From: Helicoverpa zea
Taxonomy: Eukaryota; Arthropoda; Insecta; Lepidoptera; Noctuidae
Assembly: GCF_022581195.2 (NCBI RefSeq)
Contig: NC_061453.1
Location: forward strand, 12,728,001-12,792,000
Length of the DNA stretch: 64,000 nucleotides
Direction: 5' to 3'
How positions within the stretch are numbered: position 1 is the stretch's first letter; every line of letters starts with the position of its first letter. Below, in pieces: positions 32,728-43,578 of the stretch. Under the pieces are notes generated by a model that ran no database searches, was not told the origin of the DNA, and saw nothing but the letters and a program-made list of their open reading frames with translations. The translations under genes were made by a program, and so were the position numbers.

Positions 32728-34447
32728 TAGTTGCAGGCGACGGTAGTCGCTTAAGAAGGATGGTCAGTGAAATTTTACTCATCGTAAGAAGTGGCGTGCA
32801 TGTGGTGAAACATCGTGACATAGAAATAATTACATTTGTAAAACAATAATAACTGTTAGGATGTAAAAAAAATGCTTGTGTAGATTAGTTCTATACCACT
32901 TTGTAGTGACGTAAATTACTAGTAATCACTGTCAAACAAGATTGAAAACTTATGATACTAGTGTTAGAAAAAAATATAATTACTGTATTTCAGTACCTAC
33001 ATAGTTTTTGTTTCCTAAGAATATCTAAATATAGATCTAACATTTTGTCTGATATATGTTCATCGCGTGTCTAGCTCAGTTACAATACAAAAACTGAAAA
33101 TAATTATGTTGTCTTATTTTTTGTTTATTTTATTATTTCTCGTTTGCAAGTTTGTATTAAACTCTAGCGTCAAACTCTTGCCATGATGATACTTTAAAGG
33201 AATTACATTAAATATGTTTCTATTAAGTTTATCTGAGTAGGTATTTTCCTTCCTGAAACGGTTTATTTAAGCTTATAAGAACGCTTTCCATTGGTCGTGC
33301 TTCTTGAAAGTGTTATAAGGAAAAAAAATCCTATCATTACATTCACTCAATTGAAATGAAAATAAGCAATTAATTAAAACATTATATTTATTTATTTAAG
33401 GGCAACCAACAAAGCATACACCAAAAATACATTTTTAACCACTATTATTACAATAAACAGTGTAGCTTTAATTAAAGACTAATTAAACACAGGAATAGGA
33501 GACCCAGTAACATAACAAATAATTAGGCATATTGACGCATTTAATACAGAAATCTCTTATGATAATGCCCTACGCTGGGCAGACTTGACTGTCAGCCTTA
33601 CTTACAAACGTGAATTAAATAATAAGTAACAGTTAATGGCTGTTTATGAAAATTCTTACTTATAAACCTTGCTTAAGCATGTCTTAACTAACATTTAATC
33701 ATTAGTTAAAATGATGCTTAGAAGATGATTAGAGATTTTTATAAGTCAGGCTGAAATGTACAGAATACGACATATCGATATCTACACACATTGGATGAGC
33801 TTGACATACGACTAAATTGAACCTATTTATATAGATGATTGAATGGAAAATTAAGTAGGTCAAAAAGTATGTGCATCACGAGTTTGTAACTGACCAGCTG
33901 ATTATAACCACGTGTTTACAAGTTTAAAGGTTAACATAAGAGATCGGATTACTGTGCAACTATATTATAACGTCACTTAATGATCCTGATAAGTCAGCGG
34001 CATTTATGTGAGAGATAACTTCAGCTTTTGTTTATTTATTATTGATAATTAATACATGTGATATTTTGACCTCTGGATTGTGTGTGGATCTGGACAATGT
34101 TATATTGTCACACTGCTTATGATTTAAGCTAATTATTTCTACAAATAAATAAATCGTAGAATTGATTCGACTTGAGCAACTTTTGGTAAAGATTTGACTT
34201 GCTACTAGATTTAGAAAATGTTTGAACCCATAAACAATCTGACCGAGAAAAGTAGCTTAGATTTTAAGTTTTGCCAAGAAACTACGTTATATTCAATCGT
34301 ATTAACGACTTAGTAGTTAAAAAAGTTCGTCATGCTTATAGAACTACACAGTAGCTTACTGCTAATTAAAGGCTAAAAAAATAAACACTGTACTCTGACT
34401 TTTCGTAACGGCTGTAATGACAGCCAGCTCCACCGATTTTATGTGCT
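32728..34447. other. Intergenic AT-rich DNA
   Basis: The 3' UTR of the second P450 and AT-rich DNA. No gene or clear repeat is recognised. Confidence 0.4.
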
Positions 34448-34987
34448 TTCCAAAGTACGGATGATCTCGTCATGACAATATGATTACCTATCCATGGACC
34501 AACAGCGCTGGTAAGCATAAGGGTCCGTTCAGATAGACCGGCTCGGAGAGCATCGGCGCGCATTTTTTTTTTCACACAGACCGAAGTCGGCTCCGATCGA
34601 CTGCGTGAGATGCAATCGGAGCTAAAAGTGCCTTCCAAAGTACGGATGATCTCGTCATGACAATATGATTACCTATCCATGGACCAACAGCGCTGGTAAG
34701 CATAAGGGTCCGTTCAGATAGACCGGCTCGGAGAGCATCGGCGCGCATTTTTCTTTTCACACAGACCGAAGTCGGCTCCGATCGACTGCGTGAGATGCAA
34801 TCGGAGCTAAAAGTCTGCGTGACTCCTCTTATTATTTCACACCAAGCGCCTTCGAGCATTCTTAATGTCAAAAGCAGTGAAACATGACATGAAAAAATAA
34901 ACCTTACTACAAATACTAAGTACTCGATTTTCAACGTGTTAAGAATTTGCTCTCCTCTCCGAGCCGGTCTGTTTGTACGGACCCTTA
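34448..34987. repeat. 185-bp tandem duplication including half of a MITE
   Basis: 34448-34632 and 34633-34815 are almost identical. Each unit carries flanking DNA (ttccaaagtacggatgatct) plus the left end of a MITE, taagggtccgttcagatag and cggctcggagag. The matching inverted end, ctctccgagccggtctg through acggaccctta, is present once at about 34955-34987. A slippage or unequal exchange after MITE insertion explains this. The 90- and 120-residue frames on the - strand are artefacts of the duplicated sequence. Confidence 0.85.
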
Positions 34988-35059
34988 AGGTCTATGGACC
35001 CGTGCGGATGTTACTTAGCACGAGCTCCTTAACAAACTCACATATTATGGGAAAGAAAA

Positions 35060-35135
35060 CATCATCTGCCTAGCCTTTTCCCAACTATGTTGGGGTCAGC
35101 TTCAAGTTTAACCGGATGCAGCTGAGTAACAGGTT
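35060..35135 (-). repeat. Family-A SINE fragment
   Basis: cttttcccaactatgttggg and accggatgcagctgagtaac match the SINE 3' end. The fragment is short. Confidence 0.75.
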
Positions 35136-35139
35136 TTAT

Positions 35140-35350
35140 TATATTCTTCCTTCTGCCCTGTTCCCAATTTTATTTGGGGTCGGCGCAATATGTCATCCTC
35201 TTCCATTTTTCCCTGTCACTCGTCATACTGACACTCACTCCCTTCCTATTTATGTCATCTTTTAATCAATCTATCCATCTTTTCTTAGGTCTTCCTCTTC
35301 CTCTCCATCCATCTACATTCATACTTAGCACACACACTTTGTTGCATGCG
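35140..35350 (-). mobile_element. LINE 3'-end fragment, inverted relative to 39690-39965
   Basis: The complement encodes the same protein tail as the copy at 39690-39965 (landmarks ggtcggcgcaatatgtcat and ccttcctatttatgtcatc). It is a 5'-truncated LINE remnant ending in the 3' UTR. Confidence 0.75.
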
Positions 35351-35626
35351 TATCATATTATATATTTGATTTTATGTTATAGGAGATAAATAAAAATGAT
35401 TATGGCAGGTCATACATATCGGTCAAAAAACTCAATAAGACTGGACCTCCTAACAACAGTGCTATTATTTATTGACACTAACAGTTTACGAAACATGAGC
35501 CCGTTCTTTCTCATTGAATGGTTTGTGCCTAACAGGATATGTCTGTTTATTGACGCTCAGTCGTTCAGCCAGTTCTCACAGTTGCAGGCTGGTCACCAGC
35601 TTGGCAGGATACCTTGGTATTAAGTG

Positions 35627-37814
35627 ATGATGAAGACTTTCTATATCATGTTTGTGTTTGGAGTTGTTAAATGTGAGTTTTGTAGCGTTCTTTTGTTTTA
35701 TTGTACCTTTCATGAGCATTTTACTTGAGACTACCTTCGTTTTTACCTTCGATTCTCTTAAGTGAAACGATTTCAAAATTAAAGAAAATAGAAAACTATT
35801 TGACAGCAAATTAAAACACGAGAATCGCAGAAAAAAGTGAGCAACTAAATTAAGAAACTTTAATATAGCTTGTGCTTATTGATAACAATATAAATAATGT
35901 TGCTACAGAAATTATTTTAAAAAATCGTGTTGTACTTAAACGCGGTCACTCACCGAAAAGCTGACCGAACCAAAATACAGCTAAAACCTAAAAATAAGAC
36001 AAAGTATTACAACTAAATTACGAGTGGCAAAGCGCAGCCAAGTTCTTTGCTTCACCATTAAATATAGCCTAAAGAAATGTGACCAGATTCGTGCCAACTA
36101 ACACTGGGGTTTTTTATTTTTGGCATGTTGAACACTGTTTGAATTATATGCTACAATATGTTTGTGATCTTTATTTCTTTTGTTTTTAATATAACTGCTA
36201 GATTAACTACGGGTTAAAGCACGCTTTGTACGAAAATGTGAGAATCTGTTTCCATTTCTTCTAAGTTTGCTTTTGCTTACGGAAAATAGACTTATTGCAT
36301 TAGAACATAAAATTGCATTTTCTTTGTTTCAGATACCAACAGTCAGTATCTCGCAATGGGAAACAATAGAAAACTTGACACGGCAAAAACAACATGCGAT
36401 CCGTCAGCCAAATCTTCATTAGTGGAACATTTTTTCAACATAATCTTCACAGAATTTCATGCCACACCCCCGGTTTGCGTCTGTGTTCAAATGTGCCCTG
36501 AACAACCGACTTACTGCTACCCAAATGGATGTTTGCGAAGAACGGAGAAGAATAAAAAGGTCGAAGTACCACTCCCCGTCACTAGAATCAGTGAAAATAC
36601 CAAACCGATCTTCTTTATCGATGAAAAGAATGATTTCATGAATGATTTCCTTACGAAGAATTACATCGATGATAATACACCAGTAAATCCTCCAAGTAAG
36701 TGCACTGTAAGACACTAATATAATAATCTTCAAAAAACTAATCAACGGCAACGTCCTATTTGGCTGTCTGCATTTTGATCCTTGTAAACATTCTGACTAT
36801 TGCATAATTCTAAGTCAAACTTTTAATTTTTCCCATTTTGTTTTAGTACCACCGCCATCTGAAAATACTGCGGTAGCTAATATGCGTCCAGACCCATTTA
36901 AAGACAGATACAAGATCCTATTCAAATTTAAGAAAATGCCAAAAGTGGAATTGAAGTACAATCTCGGTGAACAAGTAAAGAATATGAAATCAGATGTGTT
37001 GAATATGAAATCTGAAAATGTAGATGTGTCAAGAACAAGATGGCCGATGAACAAAATTGATCGTCGTTTGGGAGGTCAGCGATCTATGCACAGTGAACCA
37101 CAGGTACAAAAAGGTACAACAAATCCAAGATATTTCATGAATATCTTCCCTGACAAAGACGTCACAAGTTATCCACCAAAATACTTCAAAAGAGAATTAA
37201 CTAATAACACGCATAGCGAAGATGAAAAAGTCAACATCAAAGCTATCTATGTAGTAGGCAAAACTGAATCAGAAAATAATGCCTTTTCGTTAGAAAAGCT
37301 AATTGATAGTTTAATTGAAAGCAGTTTTGATAACAACACCACGACACCCGAAGCTGAGGTAGAATATAAGCCTGTAGTCAATCAAACAGATGTTAATATT
37401 GAAGAGCAGAACAAAACCGCGATCAAAGAAGACACTACGAGGCGTTCAATGAAGAATGAGACCACAAACATAATATCGATGAACTTGACAAACGAAAATG
37501 TGGACAAGAACAAATATTCAGATGACATTATGAGCTCGCATAATGTGAGTGAAATGATAGCCACGTTATCTAAAAGGATAGATAAGCAGAATAATACGAG
37601 TTTAGAAATGATGAGGCGGATAACCGGTGACTTTGAATTTGATACATTGAACACAACAACAGAAAGGCCCATTGAAGGAACTTTACTTACTACAAGTGAA
37701 CCTTCTACTGTAGAATACACAAGTTCTTCAACGGAATATGAAACTAGAACGACAAGAAAAATACGACTAAGGCAAAGAATTGTAAGACGACTTCAACATA
37801 GCAAAAATAATTAA
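35627..37814 (+). CDS. Predicted secreted Asn/Thr-rich protein, family unknown
   Basis: Three exons (35627-35672, 36333-36695, 36847-37814) join in matching phases across GT-AG introns and encode 458 residues. The first exon gives a short signal peptide, MMKTFYIMFVFGVV, probably cut near residue 20. Residues 37-82 hold all six cysteines (C37, C64, C66, C70, C77, C82) in a small C-V-C-V-Q-M-C...CYPNGC cluster. The rest is hydrophilic with about ten N-x-S/T sequons, many Thr and Asn, and a basic end (RKIRLRQRIVRRL). Such composition suggests a glycosylated extracellular or matrix protein. I do not recognise the family. The ATG at 36356 within exon 2 is an alternative start, but it would lose the signal peptide and ignore the well-phased first exon. 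Truncated LINE copies lie on both sides. Confidence 0.7.
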
Positions 37815-38985
37815 CATTAAAGTAATTGTATTCTACCTTTAAGATTCAAATGACTTGTTTTGTAAAGTAAATAGTTCTGCTTTTTAATTAAAAACTATTT
37901 TTTTGTAAACTCGTTTGCTCTTGACAATCCTTAAATAATAATTGAGAGTCATTGCCAATTTACTGAAATGTCTATGAAATACATAATTCATAGTGTTTGC
38001 GTAAAAGCTAGAGTTAGAAATAATTGGAACTAAATTGGTGGCTTTGTTGTTTATTCAAAGAGAAGCTTTGATTTAGTGTTTTAATAGCAGTTTCAGCTGT
38101 TTCTAATAAGACTATTATAATGCAGTTATCAACATGACATTATATTTTTAGCAGAAATAAATGGCTTTCTTGGATGCTATTTAGGAATTAAACATTGAAA
38201 AAATTCTACAGTTGCTTTCAGTTTTTTTTTCTCAAAAACTTCTCAAAGGCAAACTTAGTAACAAAATTCCAAGTAGTAAATCGCGCTGAAAATAATCTTA
38301 CCAACGTAATGGATACTCTTAAGAGGCTCGAGTTAACCTAACCAGGTTACGTTAATATTCTGAGTCAAAATGCAATATGGCTAACGAAATAACATTGCAC
38401 GTGAATGTGTTTTCCAATTACAGGGTGGAGTCGGCGTAACAGGCACACAAAGGGAATACGTGATGTGTCAAGCATTTCAATACCTTTGCTTACTCTGCAG
38501 TTTATTGAAATCTGGTGCACGTATAACACTCTAGCTGTGTGTATGTGTGGGTTTTGTCGTGTGTAGAGTTTGTTTATGTGTGTGTTTTGGTGTTCGGAGG
38601 TGTCGTCTTGTTTGGTAGTCCAATGCTTGTTTCAAAGCATATGAATCTATTTGTTTTAGATCCTATGATGGTATGATGGTGTATTCCATTCTTGCCGACT
38701 GCACCCGAGTGAGGGTTTAAGTATTTTCTTTGTGAAAGTATACTGGTAAGGTAAAGCTAAAACATGCTAAAATGTTTTTACTAATTCTTTTATTGTTTGG
38801 TAAAAAAATAACTTCAAACCAGCCCTAAAAATCTGTTAAGAAAAAATCGACTGACCCAAAATTCTACCCCTATCCCTCAATTGTCAGGGCTCAAAAAATA
38901 CTCATAACAAGCGACATTGTTCCGATTAATTCACCTTACCGCGTAAATCATTCGCAATGAAAACTGTAATTTTGGACGATACAGT
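37815..38985. other. Intergenic DNA
   Basis: ATTAAA at about 37888 may be the poly(A) signal of the preceding gene. A GT-rich stretch lies at 38535-38595. No gene is recognised. Confidence 0.4.
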
Positions 38986-38987
38986 TA

Positions 38988-39161
38988 GACCTCCCGCACA
39001 CTGCAAACTTTTAATCGGCCGATAGTTTGTTTGGGCCCGTAAATCATTCTGAAAATAATGGTAGTAAACACTAAACAGAATACAAAGATGAGGTATTTAG
39101 CCAGTATCAGACCGACTGAAAGCAACTAAGATTGCTTTCAGTCGGTCTGATACTGGCTAAA
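38988..39161. mobile_element. MITE remnant with a perfect 30-bp hairpin
   Basis: Starts cctcccgcacactgcaaact, then atcggccgatagtttg. Bases 39096-39125 and 39132-39161 are perfect inverted copies (tttagccagtatcagaccga and complement) with a 6-nt loop. Related pieces at 53284-53413 and about 62145-62205 show it is a dispersed family. Confidence 0.75.
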
Positions 39162-39644
39162 TTGAAAACTTTCTTTAAAAATTTCCAACTTTCGAGTCTT
39201 AGTCTGCCGTTTACGGGTATTCTTATACAGAAATTGTATAGAAAGGGTTGAATGTAATGGTGGAAAGCATCTGTGTCCATCCCATGAAATGTGTCGAACA
39301 ACGTTAAGCTGGTTCTCAACCTTTCGCTGGACTTTCCCTATGGACGAAATATTTAATCTACATACTTTGTAAAGTATGAATGACCTAGAAATAGCGGTAT
39401 ATAGGTGATCCTTCAAAAAGGTACGTGTCATGTTGGTGCGATGTATGAATGTGGATGAAATAAAACATGTAAAGAGTACGTGGTCATTTATGTGTCCACT
39501 TCAATGTTAAATTACATTCATGTAAATATTCTAGTAAAATATGAGAGGGTAACATAAAGTGGATATCTTACTCATGTATGTATGCCTACATATACATATA
39601 TGTATTTGTAACACACCACTTCACACGCAAAAACTGCTCGAAGG

Positions 39645-39965
39645 CATTTGATGTATTCTATGTGTGAGCTTAGATATCAAAATGGCACATATGCTATTTT
39701 ATACTCTTGTGCAGGGAGTAGAAGATTGTCGTGGTATGGGCATGTAATGAGGAGGGATGATACGCATGCAACAAAGTGTGTGCTAGGTATGAATGTAGAT
39801 GGATGGAGAGGAAGAGGAAGACCTAAGAAAAGATGGATGGATTGCCTGAAAGATGATATGAATAGGAAGGGAGTGAGTGTCAGTATGACGAATGACAGGG
39901 GAAAATGGAAGAAAATGACATATTGCGCCGACCCCAAGTAAAATTGGGGCAGGGAGTAATAAAAT
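39645..39965 (+). mobile_element. LINE 3'-terminal fragment
   Basis: A frame at 39648-39941 encodes a LINE C-terminal domain: RRLSWYGHVMRRDDTHATK, GWRGRGRPKKRWMDCLKDDM and DRGKWKKMTYCADP. The stop is followed by a short A-rich tail with the gcagggagtaataaaataaa end. The reverse transcriptase proper is absent, so it is a strongly 5'-truncated copy. Confidence 0.85.
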
Positions 39966-41853
39966 AAAAAATAAGTAAGTATTTTTCGTTTTAAGTGACA
40001 GCAAATTCAGAAGTAATAGGTACATTTAGGTATTTATTTTAGCACACGAAAATCCAAGCGATCCTTTTGATTGCAACATAGCAACTTGCAACATTGAGAA
40101 CCACAGCCCACGACCTCCATTAGCGCTATTATAGCAATATAAAAGTGGGATATTAACTGTAATAAGCCTTCATTGGCCTGTATAAGATTATTACACGGAT
40201 ATAGATTATTACTAGCTGTGCGCGCCTTTCTGCTGAGATTGTCTTTTTGGATTAACGGGATAAACGGGGAAAGTCGTCTGCATAAGTTTTAGAAAATGCT
40301 TCAAAATGTTCACTTGCCTCTATGGCTAGCCTATGTCACAAGGGAAAATGGAGCTTTCTGACAGTGAAAGATTTTTTGAAATTGGTTAGTTCGTTTCAGG
40401 GAATTTTCATGTCAAACAAACAATCAAATCTTTATTCTTTATAAAATTAGTGTCGATTTATCTAGTTTAATAATTATTATTTCAAACGATAACCTATTGT
40501 TTTGTTATTAAACAGATATCTAGCAACAATGATGGGGTTAACAGATCATTAGACAAATTGTAATAAAATATTGATACAAATACAAAACTGCATCTCATAG
40601 TGACTTAGTATTTAAATTATATTAACACATGTTGTGTACACTGTGTTGCAGATAATATGGGTGCTTGTAAATGGTTTGTTTTGCATAGTTTACTTAAATA
40701 GGTCATTGCACCAATGTTGTATAATTATAAGCGAAAGCATAATTCATGTGTAATTGGTTTTATTTATCTTCTATGTATTAGGAGGATTTTAACCAAATGA
40801 AAGCTTTTAGAACCCTTTACATTGAATTGGAATGTTTAAATATTATTCTTCCTTATTTATCCTAAAGAAAAATGTTTATTTGTGTTACAAAATATATCTA
40901 AATCCATTCAGTAAAGGACATTGTTCCGGCTCCATACATGTTCTGCCTAAGAACCGTTCGAATGGAAAGTGACTTCTATAAACTCTTAAAATTATATGGA
41001 ATCCTATGAAATAAGTTTTCACGAACGGACACTTCAGGAAACTAAAATAATTACGAAAAAAGTTAATATTTTGAGGTTATAAATAAAAAATAACCAAGCT
41101 TGCGTGAAATATCAGAGTAGTATTATCAAACTACACTATACAAAAAATCAACAATACTATGTACAGCTCTATATGTTCTCTTCTAGATCTAGGAAAAGAC
41201 TACTCTACTAGATACTAGGAAAAGAGATAGTAAATAGTCAAGTTTAAGATAATTCTTTGACAATGATCATTTTATAAAGTTGCATTTTCTGTCTGTCCCT
41301 TTGAATGCTTTAGATCTTTAAAACTACGCAATGGATTTGGGTGCGATTTTTTTTAATAGATAGAGTAGGTCAAGAGGAAGGTTTACACCAAGGTTTTACA
41401 TTGCCACCGTGCGAAGACGGGGCGTGTGACTAGTTTTCATAAATGCTTAGAATTTTTATGAAAAACAACTACCTAAACGCTTTTGCTTTCAACGTTACGT
41501 TTCTTAATATATAGTGAATCCACTTTGGATTTGTGATAAAACGCATAAGTTTCCAAAATGGAAGAGTTCCATTCACCACAATTCATAAAATATCGATATT
41601 ATTACGATGGAGAATTATTTATTTAAATGATTGTTACTACTTTTATATTAGACAGTTACCTAGCTATCTACATGCCATAAGGCGGGAATCGAACCCGCGG
41701 TCTATTACCAAGAAGGCACAGACCATACTAAAAATGTCATTACCACACAAAATAATTTAACAGTTAAAGTAAGGTTTACCAATAACAATGAAAGAGGTTT
41801 TCGAGGATGTGCAATAAAAACAATATTTATATTCAATTAAAGGTTTTTAATCA
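39966..41853. other. Repeat-rich intergenic DNA
   Basis: An interspersed repeat copy lies at about 40200-40440 (cgtttcaggg... followed by caaacaaacaatcaaatc). Another diverged one lies near 41270-41440. A tRNA-like arm with cgggaatcgaacccgcgg at 41683-41701 is isolated and probably a SINE scrap. No gene is recognised. Confidence 0.4.
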
Positions 41854-41982
41854 TCAATATTTCTCAATAATATATCTAAGAACTGAGCTTTGGTATCTCG
41901 CCCAGCTTAAATACCAGATAATAGTCATTATGTGGGCACAACAGCCCACTGTTCTACGCCCAACGATACAATTGCAACAGTA
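41854..41982 (-). pseudogene. Transposase-like C-terminal segment in another frame
   Basis: The frame gives YCCNCIVGRRTVGCCAHIM and then WYLSWARYQS. The C-x-C-x-V-G-x-R-x-V-G-C-C-x-H pattern resembles the tail of transposase-derived proteins seen in insects. It follows directly after the Cys-rich frame, shifted by one register, which suggests a frameshifted relic of a domesticated or decayed transposon gene. Low certainty without database comparison. Confidence 0.4.
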
Positions 41983-42363
41983 TGCCTGATGGTAGGAGCT
42001 TCTTACAAAGTACACAATTGCGTCCAACAGTGCATTGCATCTTATTATGCTCGACTGCTTCAGACCAACACGTCGTACATATAAGGTCATGAGCTTCAAC
42101 CTGTAATAATAAATACAAAAAATCATTAGTAAATATCAAGTAACTTGCAATTGTGGCAATTGATTTGAAAACCGAGAAATTGTGTGCTTATGAAAACATA
42201 AGTAGGTAGTAACATTCTTATCAAAATTAGAAAAACACATTCGTAGACCACTTACCATACGGGGAACAGTCCATTGTTGTATGCAACGAAGTATATCTTC
42301 GTTTTCTAATACCAAAGAACCTCCAGCAGATCCACAATTTATACAATATACTATATTCTGCAT
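41954..42363 (-). CDS. Small Cys-rich (zinc-finger-like) protein, two exons
   Basis: Exons 42363-42256 and 42100-41954 join in phase 0 (donor atg|gtaagt, acceptor attacag|gtt) and encode 84 residues. Cysteine pairs suggest zinc binding: YCINCG (C7, C10), DLICTTCW (C44, C47) and RNCVLCK. WTVPRM separates the first two pairs. A Cx2C...W.xP...ICx2CW layout is one I associate loosely with transposon-linked zinc fingers in Lepidoptera, without a firm family name. The 48 codons of exon 2 end where a different frame with a transposase-like tail begins, so the protein may be the truncated head of a longer ancestor. It may also be a real short protein. Confidence 0.45.
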
Positions 42364-43408
42364 CCATTGTTGTAATTATAATATAACTAAATTCGATCAC
42401 AGACAGAGCAATATCCGAAAATGCTAGTAAAATCCAGTCCAGTTCTTTACACAAAGCCGAGTCTACCAAGTACGCAATCTAATCGGAGTCCGTAATCAAG
42501 CCAAAGTTGTTAGAATAAAACCATGAAACGCATAGAAAATCACAAAAGAAACGATAGTCGCAAAGCAATCAAACCAATCAAACTGACTTCTAGCAAACTG
42601 ACTGAAGTACACCAGTGTTGCCAATTACGAAAACTATAATCCTACTCGAATGCCAAGCTAGAAATTCGCGATTCGCTCAAAACCATCTTAAAACATTATA
42701 CAGAATACTAGCTTTTTTCTAGCTAGTCAGTTTAGGTATTTAAATGAATAAAGTGTTACCAACTAATTTTAATAACCGACTTCGGAAAGTAGGTTCTCAT
42801 TCGATCCGTATTTACCGAAATCCCGAAAACTTCCGAAACTGGCAGCACTGGCTGACGGAAACATTTTATAAGGCATCAATAATTGTGACCCTACTTTTTA
42901 TTTGGAATTTATTTATTTGAAGTGTCCGTGGAATACTAAAATATGTTTCAAACAATATAAAAATAAATAAAAATTATAGTATAATTTATATTCACATCGG
43001 TTCTTAGGCCAAAATTGAACAATGTCCTTTCATAGACACATTTTCAGGACAGAAGTTTACCGACCATCTAAGACATACTCAGAAATGTTAGCCACGTTTA
43101 ACTTCAGTTAGTGTTCGTAAAAGAGGTAAATGAATAAAAATAATTAGGCGTTCGTCACGTGTTTAAGAAAAAAAATTACAGAGAGTTTATTAAACACTTG
43201 TTTAACTTTTTTGTAGTAAGACCATTTAGTGTCCCTGTTTTTTTTGCAACGCACAACGGCCATAAACGGTCACATGTACTTAAATTGTATGTAAACATTA
43301 TTAGTATCATTTAAAAGCATGATTATTTACACAAGCAAGATAGTATTGCTTAGTCACCACTATCAATGATGGCGGTTTCCACTATCATCACAGAATAAAG
43401 ATCTACTA
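42364..43408. other. Intergenic DNA
   Basis: AT-rich. The upstream region of the small Cys-rich gene lies at 42364-42600. No gene is recognised. Confidence 0.4.
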
Positions 43409-43578
43409 CAGTTGTGAAGCTACATACTAACATTCGTAAAAAATGTCACTCACACACGCATGTGCATCGACGAGCTTTTACCGGCGCTATCGGTGCTGTC
43501 AGTACTAAGTGTCGTCCTTCGAGCACGTGAGTGTATGAGTGACATTGTTACGAACGTTAGTACTTAGCTTCACAACTG
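43409..43578. mobile_element. MITE with about 45-bp inverted ends
   Basis: Left end cagttgtgaagctacatac and right end complementary (ctaagtactaacg... read inverted), followed inwards by aatgtcactcacac. The element is 170 bp. It is of the same family as 3843-3995. Confidence 0.85.
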
